Shown here one piece after another: positions 8,877 through 18,333 of a DNA stretch of 64,000 bases. A model generated the notes under the pieces. That model had not been told where the DNA came from, did no database searches, and was given only the letters and a program-made list of their open reading frames with translations. The DNA is from Proteobacteria bacterium UBA981 (GTDB lineage Bacteria; Pseudomonadota; Gammaproteobacteria; Ga0077536). Position 1 is the first letter of the stretch, and each line of letters begins with the position of its first letter. The stretch is from assembly GCA_002292285.1 (NCBI GenBank), contig DBBP01000021.1, positions 75,962-139,961 on the forward strand. The letters run 5' to 3'. The position numbers were made by a program, and so were the translations under genes.

Positions 8877-10577
8877 TCATTCGTCCCGGATGGTGCGATA
8901 GCGAGAGTCGCGTACTGCGGTAAGGCGCGCGTGAATGCGATCCTCGGGGACACCAATTGTGGTCATGATACGGGCACTTAAAGTGAGGCTGGTCTCGAGC
9001 GTTTCGGGGATCACTTCGTCCGCCCCGATAGAGAGCAGGTACTCAAGGTTGCTCTCGTCGCGACATCGCACCAGCAGCGGGGGCGTGCGATCGAGTGTGC
9101 GAGCGCTTGCCAGCGCTTTGTGGGTCGGTGGCAGATCACCAAAATTGAGTATCAGCGCGCGAGCGCGATGCGCGCCCAATGCGCGCAAAACCTCTCTGTG
9201 CGTCGCATCCCCATAAAACACCTTGCGGCCGTCCTCCCAGGCTTCTTTGACCGACGCCGCATGCAGATCGACAGCCACGTAGGGGATCTCTTCGGCCTCG
9301 AGTACAGCCGCGACCTGTTGCCCCACCCGCCCGAAGCCGCACAACACCACATGATTGCTGAGGTCGTGCAATGCAGACTCAATCTCGACCACATCAGTGG
9401 CAGGCGGCGCCGCTGCCGCAGGTAATAGCGCGGCGGCTAGCTGGCGATTGTGACGCACCATCAGCGGCGCCAGCAGCATCGACATAATGATGCCGGCGAG
9501 TATGGGCTGGGCGTCGTGGCTGTTCAGCAGCCCAGTGCTGAGCGCGAGCGCGAGCAATGCAAAACCAAACTCCCCGCCATGCGCGAGGACCGCGCCGGTT
9601 CGTAACGCGACGGCCTTATTCCGCCCCCAGCCCCACACGAGTAATGCGATGAGGCCGCCTTTGCCCAGGACCAGGCCCGCCAATATGAGCAAGACCCATG
9701 GCCAGATTGTCGACAACTCTCCGACATTGAGATGCATGCCGACAGTCATAAAGAACAAGCCAAGCAGGGTGTCTTTGAACGGGCGCAATTCGATCTCGAT
9801 TTGGTGCCGATACTCTGTTTCGGAGAGCATCATGCCAGCGAGAAATGTACCGAGCGCGAGCGACAGGCCGAGTTGCGCGGTCATCCATGCGGCCGCGAGG
9901 GTGACGAATAATACGGTTACCGTGAACAGTTCGTCGGAATGCGCCGACCCGACCTCGTGGAATAAGGGCCGCAAGGCATAGCGCCCTAACGCCAGAAGTA
10001 CTGCGAACGCGACGAGCGCTTTCAACAACGCGATGGCGAGTACCCCGGCCAGCCCGCCTTCAGTGCCTGCGGCAAGTATCGGGATCATGACCAGAAACGG
10101 TACGGCGGCGAGATCCTGAAACAACAGTATCCCGAGCGCGAGGTTACCGTGGCGCTCCTGCAGCTCCGCCTGGTCAACCAGTTGTTTAGCGACAATCGCG
10201 GTTGAAGAGAGCGCCAACGCGCCACCGACAACGGCTGCCGCGGCCAGCGGTGTCCCAAACCACCACGCAATGAATCCACCTGAAAGCGTACCCAACAGCA
10301 CTTGCGCGCCACCGAGGCCAAGTAACACGCGCCGCATGGACATAAATTGCGGCAGCGAGAATTCGAGCCCGATTGAGAACAATAGAAAAGCGATGCCAAT
10401 CTCGCCCAGCAACTCCATGACAGCGCGGTGCTCGAGCACCGCGAAAGCATGCGGGCCGAGGGCGATACCGACGAACAGGTAACCGAGCACGGGCGGCAGT
10501 GAGAGGCGGCGCAGGATGGCAACGAGCAAGACCGCGCAACCGATTGCCGCGAGGATTTGGGCGAGTACGTCGTGCAT
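8877..10577 (-). CDS. CPA2 monovalent cation:proton antiporter with RCK (TrkA-N) domain, KefB/KefC/RosB-like
   Basis: A 566-residue inner-membrane transporter. Residues 5-375 form the Na/H exchanger fold with about 12 helices (for example LPPVLGYLFVGIALGP and GIAFLLFSIGLEFSLPQF, the CPA2 signature). Residues 400-520 are an RCK_N domain with the nucleotide-binding GFGRVG motif and the acidic YVAVDLH turn. The layout is that of KefB, KefC and YbaL/RosB, which exchange K+ or Na+ for H+ under nucleotide or glutathione control. No KefF/G ancillary flavoprotein is encoded beside it. It points away from the CaiB gene, with a 296-base divergent gap. Confidence 0.9.
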   Translation of the reverse strand: MHDVLAQILAAIGCAVLLVAILRRLSLPPVLGYLFVGIALGPHAFAVLEHRAVMELLGEIGIAFLLFSIGLEFSLPQFMSMRRVLLGLGGAQVLLGTLSGGFIAWWFGTPLAAAAVVGGALALSSTAIVAKQLVDQAELQERHGNLALGILLFQDLAAVPFLVMIPILAAGTEGGLAGVLAIALLKALVAFAVLLALGRYALRPLFHEVGSAHSDELFTVTVLFVTLAAAWMTAQLGLSLALGTFLAGMMLSETEYRHQIEIELRPFKDTLLGLFFMTVGMHLNVGELSTIWPWVLLILAGLVLGKGGLIALLVWGWGRNKAVALRTGAVLAHGGEFGFALLALALSTGLLNSHDAQPILAGIIMSMLLAPLMVRHNRQLAAALLPAAAAPPATDVVEIESALHDLSNHVVLCGFGRVGQQVAAVLEAEEIPYVAVDLHAASVKEAWEDGRKVFYGDATHREVLRALGAHRARALILNFGDLPPTHKALASARTLDRTPPLLVRCRDESNLEYLLSIGADEVIPETLETSLTLSARIMTTIGVPEDRIHARLTAVRDSRYRTIRDE

Positions 10578-10718
10578 TAGTGTCTCGATAGCAAACTAGC
10601 GGCGATTACAGCGCATTGCCGTGCAGCCAAATGGAAGTGCCTGGTTCTGCAGCAGTGCATCGAATCCTCCCGCTACGCCCGTTAGACCGGACTCGATTGA
10701 TGGTGCTCTCGCGCCTGA

Positions 10719-10823
10719 CCATAGAAGGACCGTCTATGGGTCTGAAATACATATACTGTCCCGTATAGTAGCTCGCCAAAAGCGTGCGACAACGAAATAA
10801 AGTTCACGATGATCTATAGACGG
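10719..10823. promoter_or_regulatory. Inverted-repeat cluster upstream of the CaiB gene
   Basis: CCATAGA (10719-10725) and TCTATGG (10733-10739) are perfect inverted repeats. TATAC (10752) and GTATA (10763) form a second one. A third copy, CTATAGACGG (10814-10823), is the reverse complement of the 10730-10739 sequence at nine of ten positions. The cluster lies in the divergent gap between the antiporter and the CaiB-type gene and could be an operator; no regulator gene adjoins it. Confidence 0.35.
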
Positions 10824-10873
10824 CCCGTTTAATTATCGCGGGCACTTCGAAATTCTCTGGGGAGACGATAGCG

Positions 10874-12106
10874 ATGGCAAAAGCAAGCAATATTCTGGAC
10901 GGCGTCCGGGTACTCGATTTCACACAGGCCCTCGCCGGCCCCACCACGACCCGCCTGATGGCCGAAATGGGCGCCGAAGTGATTAAAGTGGAACTTGCCC
11001 CGAACGGAGAACAATCACGCGGCCTGCCGTATTTCCGCAATGGCCGTTCCGGTTACTACATTCAACAGAACCGTGGGAAGAAGAGCATCGCTATCGATCG
11101 CAAGAATCCGCGCTCGATTGAACTGGTCAAGAAAGTATTGGAAAGCTGCGATGTGCTGGTGGAGAACTTCGCACCGGGCGTTATCGATCGGCTCGGATTT
11201 AGTTGGGAAGAAGTACATGCGTTGAACCCGCGGCTGATCATGGGTTCCATTTCCGCGTTCGGACAAACCGGGCCGCTCTCAAAACTACCCGGCTATGACT
11301 ATATCGGCGCAGCTTACGCTGGTGTGCTGAGTATGATTGGCGAGCCCGACGGCCCGCCATATTTTTATATGCTCGGTATCGGCGATGTGATGACGGGCAC
11401 ACATTTGCTGGCGGCGATAAACGCCGCGTTGTATTACCGTGAGAAAACCGGCGAAGGGCAATACGTCGAAGCCTCACTGCTCGATTCCTACTTCCACTGC
11501 CACGAAGTCAACGTGCAGGCGCATACCGCCTCGAACGGTGAGATCAAACCACATCGTTCTGGCGCACATCACTACGCAGTCGCGCCTCTCGGTATTTTCA
11601 AATGCACCGAAGGCTATGTCGTACTCGCAGTTCTGCAGAATCAGTGGCCGAACTTCTGCGCTGCGTTAGGGGACCCTGGGATTGCCGACGATCCGCGCTT
11701 TGTCGATAACGTCGCGCGGGTGGAGAACCGTGAAGCTTTAAGTGCGTTGGTGGAAAAAGCGCTGGGACGCTACGCGACCGCCATTGAAGCTGCCGAAGAC
11801 TGGGGATTCAATCACCACATCCCCATAGCACCAGTGCTATCCATCGAGCAGGCGGTTAATCATCCCCATCTGATCGAACGTGAAACCATACGCACCGTAG
11901 ACGACCCGGTATTTGGCAGCTACCAAGTCCCCGGGATGCCGCTGCGTTTCTCGGCGGCCCCGCGTCACCCCGAACTCCATGCCGCGTACATGGGGCAGCA
12001 CAATGTTGATGTGTTTTCGCAATATGCCGGCGTCAGCAAAGCCGAAGTGCGCGAACTCGAGGCGTCTGGCGCACTGGTGACCAAGCCGGACCTCGATAAC
12101 GCTTAA
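10874..12106 (+). CDS. CaiB/BaiF family (class III) CoA transferase
   Basis: A 410-residue cytoplasmic family III CoA transferase, which moves CoA between carboxylic acids through an aspartyl-CoA thioester. The N-terminal DGVRVLDFTQALAGP, the MGAEVIKVE strand and the nucleophile context GIGDVMTG (Asp171, equivalent to D169 of CaiB) are visible; GYDYIGAAYAG and SAFGQTGP are also typical. Start ATG has GGGGAGA nine bases upstream. It stands alone on the plus strand and is followed by the first of two hairpin repeats. The acyl substrate cannot be predicted. Confidence 0.92.
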   Translation: MAKASNILDGVRVLDFTQALAGPTTTRLMAEMGAEVIKVELAPNGEQSRGLPYFRNGRSGYYIQQNRGKKSIAIDRKNPRSIELVKKVLESCDVLVENFAPGVIDRLGFSWEEVHALNPRLIMGSISAFGQTGPLSKLPGYDYIGAAYAGVLSMIGEPDGPPYFYMLGIGDVMTGTHLLAAINAALYYREKTGEGQYVEASLLDSYFHCHEVNVQAHTASNGEIKPHRSGAHHYAVAPLGIFKCTEGYVVLAVLQNQWPNFCAALGDPGIADDPRFVDNVARVENREALSALVEKALGRYATAIEAAEDWGFNHHIPIAPVLSIEQAVNHPHLIERETIRTVDDPVFGSYQVPGMPLRFSAAPRHPELHAAYMGQHNVDVFSQYAGVSKAEVRELEASGALVTKPDLDNA

Positions 12107-12126
12107 GACCTTCCATCATTCGGAAC

Positions 12127-12183
12127 AATTCGGGGACAGTTACTGTATTTCCATCGCAGAAATACAGTAACTGTCCCCGAATT
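12127..12183. repeat. REPIN-like palindromic repeat, copy 1
   Basis: Perfect 24-bp inverted repeat: 12127-12150 pairs with 12160-12183, core GGGGACAGTTACTGTATTT, with a nine-base spacer. It is almost identical to copy 2 at 12776-12832 (one base differs within the shared span), and the two bracket a SnoaL gene. Palindromes of this type in Gammaproteobacteria are usually spread by REP-associated tyrosine transposases (RAYT, IS200-related). It could also terminate the CaiB transcript 20 bases upstream. Confidence 0.8.
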
Positions 12184-12229
12184 TCTGGATGTTGGGGTAA
12201 ACTATTTAGTGCAACCCGGAATCAACGCC

Positions 12230-12763
12230 ATGAATGACATCGATCTTCAAAACATCCTCGCCCGCCTACAGCACCTCGAAGATCTCGAGGCCGTCCGCCA
12301 TACCTGGCGCGACTACTGTATGCGCCTCGATTCCGAAGATTGGGACAATTTGGGCGATGTTTTCGCCGAGGACGGGGTACTCGAAATGGTCGGGCTCGAT
12401 GTCCTGCTCCCAGGCATCGACGGAACTTATCGGGGACGTCGAAACATTATCGATAAGTTTTATATGCCGGGTATTGCGGCCGCGGCGAACCCGAATGCCA
12501 AACTCTTCGCGACCGGCCATATCAGTACGAATATGCAAATCGACCTGGACGGAGATGAGGCAACGACGCTCGCTTACTTTTTCGAAATCGTCGCCAACAA
12601 TACGGTGCTGATAGGCACATACCAGCATCGTATGCGACGCGACAGTGATCGGTGGCGATTCTCTTTTCTGCGTATTTCCGTGCGCTATCACGCGGAACTT
12701 GCGAGCGAGAACGTCGGAGGCCAAAGCTTGCAGGAGATTTTGGCGAAGCCCTATTCGGCCTGA
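12230..12763 (+). CDS. SnoaL-like / NTF2-fold protein bracketed by repeats
   Basis: A 177-residue NTF2-fold protein of the SnoaL_4 type: LQHLEDLEAVRHTWRDYCMRLDSEDW is the first helix with the conserved Trp, followed by VFAEDGVLEM and strands ending HRMRRDSDRWRFSFLRI. A GTG at 12209 is in frame, but the ATG at 12230 gives the normal family N-terminus. No strong ribosome-binding sequence precedes either. The gene fills the space between two copies of a palindromic repeat (12127-12183 and 12776-12832), so it may be transcribed and inherited as a small unit. Function unknown beyond the fold. Confidence 0.8.
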   Translation: MNDIDLQNILARLQHLEDLEAVRHTWRDYCMRLDSEDWDNLGDVFAEDGVLEMVGLDVLLPGIDGTYRGRRNIIDKFYMPGIAAAANPNAKLFATGHISTNMQIDLDGDEATTLAYFFEIVANNTVLIGTYQHRMRRDSDRWRFSFLRISVRYHAELASENVGGQSLQEILAKPYSA

Positions 12764-12775
12764 TTTGGGGACCCT

Positions 12776-12832
12776 AATTCGGGGACAGTTACTGTATTTC
12801 CATCGCGGAAATACAGTAACTGTCCCCGAATT
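12776..12832. repeat. REPIN-like palindromic repeat, copy 2
   Basis: Perfect 26-bp inverted repeat: 12776-12801 pairs with 12807-12832, with a five-base loop ATCGC. It matches copy 1 at 12127-12183 along its whole length save one base, which here completes the stem by two pairs. It lies 13 bases after the SnoaL stop codon and could double as a transcription terminator for it. Confidence 0.8.
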
Positions 12833-12999
12833 GGAGGCGGGTTCCGCTACGACGAGGTGCTGCTGACGGACCCGACGCGGCGAGCGCTGTCGGACGGGTG
12901 AATTTGGAGCATTTCGAGGTCCGCAGCGCAGCGGTAACCGCTATCATGCGCAACGACCACACAGCAACGGCAAGCTAACCCGATTGAGGAGCAGGAATC

Positions 13000-13311
13000 G
13001 TGTCTGATTCGACCGCCAGTAGTATCCAGAACAACCCGAAATACCACCAATTGATACGGCAGAGAAATGTGCTGGCGTGGACTCTGACGTTGCTGGTCTG
13101 CATCCTTTATTTCGGCTTTATCCTCCTGGTGGCGTTCGCGCCTGAATTTCTCACCCAGCCGATATCGGCCAGCAGTGTCGTCCCGCTCGGTATGCCCATC
13201 GGCGTCGGCGTGATTCTGGCTTCCGTTCTGCTTACTGGTATCTATGTTTACCGAGCAAACACCTCGTTCGACCCGTTGATTGCAGAAATTATGCGGGAGG
13301 CTGGCGAATGA
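13000..13311 (+). CDS. yjcH: DUF485 inner-membrane protein, ActP partner (YjcH-like)
   Basis: A 103-residue protein with two membrane helices at about residues 24-48 and 61-85, and the DUF485 pattern (YHQLIRQRNVLAWTLTLL...FAPEFL). DUF485 proteins are encoded directly ahead of actP-type acetate symporters and are thought to assist them. The start is a GTG with AGGAG about ten bases upstream. Its stop overlaps the actP start by four bases (ATGA), implying translational coupling. Confidence 0.9.
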   Translation: MSDSTASSIQNNPKYHQLIRQRNVLAWTLTLLVCILYFGFILLVAFAPEFLTQPISASSVVPLGMPIGVGVILASVLLTGIYVYRANTSFDPLIAEIMREAGE

Positions 13312-14999
13312 GTGCCGCGAAATTCCTCTTCACGTTGCTTGCGGTTTGCCTCTCGCCGCTCGCGGGTGCCGCGGGTATCGTGACGACCGCAACGCCGGTC
13401 GTCGACACGCCGCTGAACTGGCATGCGATCGGCATGTTCGTGGTGTTTGTCGCCATTACGCTCGTCATTACCTACTGGGCCGCCAAGCGCACTAAAACTG
13501 CGGCCGATTTCTATGCCGCGGGACGCAACATCACGGGTTTCCAGAATGGCATGGCCATCGCCGGGGACTACATGTCAGCGGCTTCGTTCCTGGGTATCGC
13601 GGCACTGGTATATTTTCACGGCTTTTACGGCCTGATTTTTTCGGTCGGGTGGTTGGTCGGTTGGCCGGTGATCCTGTTTCTGGTTGCGGAGCGGTTGCGT
13701 AACCTTGGCAAGTTTACTTACGCCGATGTCGCCTCATTCCGCTTACAGCAAGGTCCGGTCCGGACCATGGCCGCGATTGGTTCGCTGATTGTGGTGCTTT
13801 GGTATCTCATCGGCCAGGCGGTTGGCGCCGGCCAGTTGCTACATACGCTTGTGCCGCAAATTTCTTACCGCTTGTCGATTGTGATGATCGGCACCCTGAT
13901 CATTATCTATGTCACTTTCGGTGGCATGAAAGCGACGACCTGGGTGCAAATTACCAAAGCGGGTTTGTTGCTCGGTGGGGCTTCGTTGATGGCACTTGGC
14001 GTGATGGCGCACGCGGGATGGAGTTTTGAGAAACTGTTCTCGGACGCCGTCGTTGCGCATCCCAAGCATCGGGAAATCATGCAATCCGTGGTTCCTATCG
14101 GTGCGCAGGCGAATCCACTTGAGTCAATCTCGCTGGGCTTGACTTTGATGTTCGGCACCGCCGGCTTACCGCATATTTTAATGCGCTTTTTCACTGTCGG
14201 AGATGCCAAGGCGGCGCGCAAGTCAGTGCTGTACGCGACCTGTTTCATCGGTTATTTCTACATCCTGACATTCATCATCGGCTTCGGGGCCATAGTGCTG
14301 GTCGCTAACAATCCTGAGTACGTTGTTGATATCACCAACAGCGTGCTCAATCTTAAGGGCGGCAGCAGCATGCCTGCGGTGTATCTGTCGCATGCGCTTG
14401 GCGGTGATTTCTTTCTTGGTTTCATCGCCGCTGTAGCTTTTGCGACCATCCTCGCGGTGGTGTCAGGCCTGACCCTCGCCGGTGCCTCCGCGCTGTCACA
14501 CGACATCTACGCAAATGTGATCATGAAAGGCAAAGCCACCGAGGCGCAGGAAGTCCGCGTGTCGAGGTATTGCGTAGTCGGATTGGGTGTCCTTGCGGTA
14601 CTCCTCGGCATCGCATTCGAAAAACAGAACGTCGCGTATATCGTCGCTTTGACTTTCTCAATCGCAGCGTGCGCCAACTTCCCGATACTCGTCATGGCGG
14701 TGTTCTGGCGTGGACTGACGACGCGCGGGGCGGTGATGGGCGGCTATACCGGAATCTTCGGCTCCATCGGCTTACTCATCATTGGCCCGACCGTTTGGAC
14801 CAAAGTGCTCGACATGGGACCAGCAATATTTCCCTACGACTTCCCGACGTTCGTCGTGCTGCCGACCGTGTTGATCGTCTCATACGTAGCGTCGGTGACC
14901 GACAAGAGTAAAAGCGCCGAGCAAGAACGAGCGGCGTTTGACGCCCAGAAGATTCGTTCCGAGACAGGCCTCGGCTCCGAAGTCGCGTCAGTTCATTAG
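13308..14999 (+). CDS. actP: Cation/acetate symporter ActP
   Basis: A 563-residue sodium:solute symporter of the SSS family. It has a cleavable-looking signal (residues 1-22, ending LAGAAG), as known for ActP, then about 13 membrane helices. TAADFYAAGRNITGFQNGMAIAGDYMSAASFLG is the conserved first-helix region, split here across residues 65-97, and GTAGLPHILMRFFTV is the other strong ActP signature. It imports acetate and similar short carboxylates with a cation. Start overlaps the DUF485 gene by four bases. Acetyl-CoA synthetase, the usual neighbour, is not in the window. Confidence 0.95.
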   Translation: MSAAKFLFTLLAVCLSPLAGAAGIVTTATPVVDTPLNWHAIGMFVVFVAITLVITYWAAKRTKTAADFYAAGRNITGFQNGMAIAGDYMSAASFLGIAALVYFHGFYGLIFSVGWLVGWPVILFLVAERLRNLGKFTYADVASFRLQQGPVRTMAAIGSLIVVLWYLIGQAVGAGQLLHTLVPQISYRLSIVMIGTLIIIYVTFGGMKATTWVQITKAGLLLGGASLMALGVMAHAGWSFEKLFSDAVVAHPKHREIMQSVVPIGAQANPLESISLGLTLMFGTAGLPHILMRFFTVGDAKAARKSVLYATCFIGYFYILTFIIGFGAIVLVANNPEYVVDITNSVLNLKGGSSMPAVYLSHALGGDFFLGFIAAVAFATILAVVSGLTLAGASALSHDIYANVIMKGKATEAQEVRVSRYCVVGLGVLAVLLGIAFEKQNVAYIVALTFSIAACANFPILVMAVFWRGLTTRGAVMGGYTGIFGSIGLLIIGPTVWTKVLDMGPAIFPYDFPTFVVLPTVLIVSYVASVTDKSKSAEQERAAFDAQKIRSETGLGSEVASVH

Positions 15000-15342
15000 A
15001 GCGCGGACACTTGCTGGGAAGAAATCTGTGCTTCGCATTTTTCAATGTGTTCGGCCTGGTCGCTCTGGTAATGCCCCGCGTCAGGCAATCAGTCGCAGCC
15101 ACTTGACCGGGCCCGACAAACCGTCGGACAGTTGTTCTCCGCGACAATGCGTACCGCGTTTAGCCGCACGCGCTCGCGGTATTGCAAGTAACTGCCGAAA
15201 TCGCATGTCGGCAGCGCGATACCGCGACACGAGACTCACAACCGCACGACGCACCCGCGCAATCTACTAGCGCACATCACTCAACAAGTTCATCGAGTAA
15301 CGCAATCAACTATCTGCAATTCAGCGATCTGCTCGGCCTGCG
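15000..15342. other. Intergenic, no gene recognised
   Basis: Between the actP stop and the glycosyltransferase-like gene. Open frames here have no family resemblance and no ribosome-binding sites. I see no tRNA, strong hairpin or convincing promoter. Confidence 0.5.
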
Positions 15343-16770
15343 ATGAGCACCGACAGATGGCCAGTCCGTGGCCTTATTCTCTGCTTCGCGGTGCTGATGA
15401 CCTTCGCCGCGCGGGGCGATCTTTGTCTGGACGAATTGTGGTCAATCCACTTTGCGCACGAGGCAACTTCCTATGCCGATTTATTTTGGCACCGTCACGA
15501 CAACAACCACCTGATTAACTCCTGGTACCTGCATCTGATCGGTGAGAACCGAGCCGCTCTCACCTACCGTGCGTTGTCGGTGTTGGCCGGAATTCTGAGT
15601 CTGTGTCTTGCAGCGCGAATCGCGCGAGCGCTATGGAACGAAACAGCCGCTCGTATCGCGGTGGTGTTGCTGGGCAGCAGTTTCCCGTTGTTAGTTTATT
15701 TCTCAGAGGCGCGCGGCTACGCCCTGGCGATCCTCATGTCACTGGCGAGCTTCGAGCTGGTGTGTTTACGGCTTGGCGGCCTCGGACATGCTGCTGCTCC
15801 GGCAGTGCAGCGCGGTTGCTGTGCCGCATACTGGACCACCAGTGTCATCGGCCTGCTGGCACATGGCAGTTACCTGTTTGTAGCCATGGCGCTGATAGCC
15901 TTCAGCGTTGTCCACGAGCTGAATGCCGCACGCGCGCCGATTGTCAGAGTGGCGCGGCTTATCGCAGTTCATGGTCTGCCCTCAGTGTTTTTTATCGGCT
16001 GGTACTACCTGTTCTTCTGGCACGGCGAGATTGGTGGTGGCCTCGCCGTACCCACGAATGAGGTCATGGGAAACGCCGCAACCTGGCTGCTAGGAACGCC
16101 CTATTCAGCCGATTTTTTTCCACTGGCGATGGGGCTTGCGCTGCTCCTCGTCGTTTCAGGTATCGGGACGATGGCGCTGAGGAACAAAGAACTCGCCGTG
16201 TTCTTCGCATGCGTGACGATACTTCCAGCGGCATTGATCCTATTGGTCTGGCGCCCGGAGTTCTTCTACTTTCGATACTTTCTGGTGACGTTCCCGTTTT
16301 TTCTGCTGCTCGCGACAGGGCTGCTGAGCTATTTACTGGATCGGCTGGACGTCGAATATAGCGGCATTGTCTGGCTCGTACTGGCGATGTATATCGCCGG
16401 ACAATTGCCACGTGATATCAAACTATTGCAAGTGGGTCGCGGCCAACACGCTGCGGCACTGACCTTCATCGCCACGAACTCAGTAGGGCAATCCGTCACG
16501 GTTAGTTCCGATCACGATTTTCGCAACGCGGGTATTTTTCAGTATTACGCGGCGAGACGCAGCTCGAAACCGGAATTGCGCTATGTCTTTTTCGAAGAGC
16601 TGGCGGTGCTGCAGCCCGAGTGGATGATCACCCACTCCATCGGCCGTTCGTTGGCACCGCCAGACTCCCTCGAACTTGAGGGCGTTGGCCGCTATGCGTT
16701 CGTCGTCGAGTTCCCGGCAATCGAAATATCTGGCCAGAGTTGGCAGCTTTACGCGCAACGCAAGCGCTAA
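15343..16770 (+). CDS. Multi-spanning membrane protein, glycosyltransferase family 39-like
   Basis: A 475-residue inner-membrane protein with roughly 10-11 predicted helices. The first periplasmic loop contains the DE pair (D30-E31, in LCLDELWS) that is catalytic in PMT/ArnT-type GT-C enzymes, followed by HDNNHLINSWYLHL, similar in position to the substrate-binding loop. SEARGYALAILMSLASF is also common in this group. The C-terminal 100 residues form a soluble domain. Such enzymes transfer sugars from polyprenyl phosphates to lipids or proteins in the periplasm; here donor and acceptor are unknown. It converges on nhaA. Confidence 0.75.
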   Translation: MSTDRWPVRGLILCFAVLMTFAARGDLCLDELWSIHFAHEATSYADLFWHRHDNNHLINSWYLHLIGENRAALTYRALSVLAGILSLCLAARIARALWNETAARIAVVLLGSSFPLLVYFSEARGYALAILMSLASFELVCLRLGGLGHAAAPAVQRGCCAAYWTTSVIGLLAHGSYLFVAMALIAFSVVHELNAARAPIVRVARLIAVHGLPSVFFIGWYYLFFWHGEIGGGLAVPTNEVMGNAATWLLGTPYSADFFPLAMGLALLLVVSGIGTMALRNKELAVFFACVTILPAALILLVWRPEFFYFRYFLVTFPFFLLLATGLLSYLLDRLDVEYSGIVWLVLAMYIAGQLPRDIKLLQVGRGQHAAALTFIATNSVGQSVTVSSDHDFRNAGIFQYYAARRSSKPELRYVFFEELAVLQPEWMITHSIGRSLAPPDSLELEGVGRYAFVVEFPAIEISGQSWQLYAQRKR

Positions 16771-16958
16771 ACGGCGATCTCGACGGGTCTCAGGACACAG
16801 TAACAGCCGCCCTAGATCGCGAATTTCCCAATCCTTCAGCTTTCGCAACTAAGCGTTGCGTTTGTTTGAGTTCGCCTGACATGTTTGTCATCTCTTGTAG
16901 TGCGCGCCGGGTGTCGTCGTCGGGAGGCTCGGTGGCAGCGTGATCGAACAAGCGCCAG

Positions 16959-18161
16959 CTACGCGTTTGACGACCCCGAAGGATTCGCGGCGAGGCTGAT
17001 GCGGAGGACCACATAGCCAACTATCCCTGACGCCAACGACCCAATGATAATTCCCAGACGTTCGTCGAAAAGCAAATTTACGCCCGTTTCTTCGAACGCC
17101 AAAGATCCGATGAACAAGCTCATCGTAAAACCAATACCACACAGAGCCGAAGTGCCGTAGAGGCTCAGCCAACTCATGCCTCGGGGCAAGCTCGCCACTT
17201 TCAGTTGAATGGTGATCCAGCACAGGGTGAAGATGCCCAGTTGTTTGCCGAGAAACAAGCCGAGCGCTATGCCAACCGGCACGCCATGAAATAGCTGCTC
17301 CGAAGTGACCCCATCGAAATTAATACCGGCATTCGAGAACGCGAAAACCGGCAACACGACAAAGGCCACAACGGAATGCAAATCATGTTCGAGGCTTTTC
17401 AGGGGCGAAACTTCGGGATTCGACTTTGAGCGAATCGGCACGAAGGCGGCGAGAACAACCCCTGCGAGTGTTGCGTGGACGCCGGATTTCAGCATCGCGG
17501 TCGACAGGATGAGCCCGATTAAGAGGTAGGGACTCTTCGACACCACGTTATAGCGATTAAGCAACGCCAGGGCAGGCAGGCAAAGAGCGACGATGCCAAG
17601 GGCGGTTAATGAGACCTTCGACGTGTAGAACATGGCGATGATGACGATCGCCCCAACGTCGTCGAAAATCGCCAGCGAAGTGAGAAATATTTTCAGTGCG
17701 GCAGGAACCCGAGAGCCGAGTAGCATTAGTACGCCCAACGCGAACGCGATGTCCGTAGCGGCGGGGATAGCCCATCCTTGCGCGGCGATCGGGTCGTCAA
17801 AATTAAAGTACAGATAGAACAGTGCCGGGACTACCATCCCGCCGACAGCGCCTACGCCCGGCAGAATGATGTTTCTCTTGTCTGCGAGTTCGCCTTCCAG
17901 CAGCTCTCTCTTTAGCTCCAGCCCGATCAGAAAAAAGAACACCGCCATCAGCCCGTCATTAATCCACAGCAACAAGGGTTTGGCGATTAGCAAAGCCCCA
18001 ACGCGAATCTCGACCGGCGTAGACAACAGCAACTGGTAATACGGTTCAAGCGGGGAGTTGGCGAACACGATCGCCAACGAAGCGGACAGGATCAGGAGAA
18101 TGCCGCCTGCCGATTCAAGGGCGAAGAAATCGTCGAAAAACGAGCGCTTGGCGGAGAGCAT
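16959..18161 (-). CDS. nhaA: Na+/H+ antiporter NhaA
   Basis: A 400-residue inner-membrane antiporter that extrudes sodium in exchange for protons and governs pH and salt homeostasis. The ion-binding aspartates are present: D137 in AATDIAFALGVL (equivalent to D133 of E. coli NhaA) and D167/D168 in SLAIFDDVGAI (equivalent to D163/D164). The N-terminal FFALESAGGILLI and the GLELKREL segment are typical. Single gene converging with the upstream plus-strand gene. Its presence fits a marine or otherwise saline lifestyle, but is not proof of one. Confidence 0.96.
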   Translation of the reverse strand: MLSAKRSFFDDFFALESAGGILLILSASLAIVFANSPLEPYYQLLLSTPVEIRVGALLIAKPLLLWINDGLMAVFFFLIGLELKRELLEGELADKRNIILPGVGAVGGMVVPALFYLYFNFDDPIAAQGWAIPAATDIAFALGVLMLLGSRVPAALKIFLTSLAIFDDVGAIVIIAMFYTSKVSLTALGIVALCLPALALLNRYNVVSKSPYLLIGLILSTAMLKSGVHATLAGVVLAAFVPIRSKSNPEVSPLKSLEHDLHSVVAFVVLPVFAFSNAGINFDGVTSEQLFHGVPVGIALGLFLGKQLGIFTLCWITIQLKVASLPRGMSWLSLYGTSALCGIGFTMSLFIGSLAFEETGVNLLFDERLGIIIGSLASGIVGYVVLRISLAANPSGSSNA

Positions 18162-18333
18162 GATGTTTATAGGCTGGCTGGGAGAGGGTTGCCGATTCTG
18201 GTCCGCGTACCGCGTTCGCCACTGCGCGCCGGCACGCGTAGCGACTTAGTCTAAGCCAATTTTCCGCTGACAGTGGCGGGAGGCGATTCGGCGCCGATGA
18301 ACTGCCGACGCCGCACCACTGTTCAAGCAGCTT

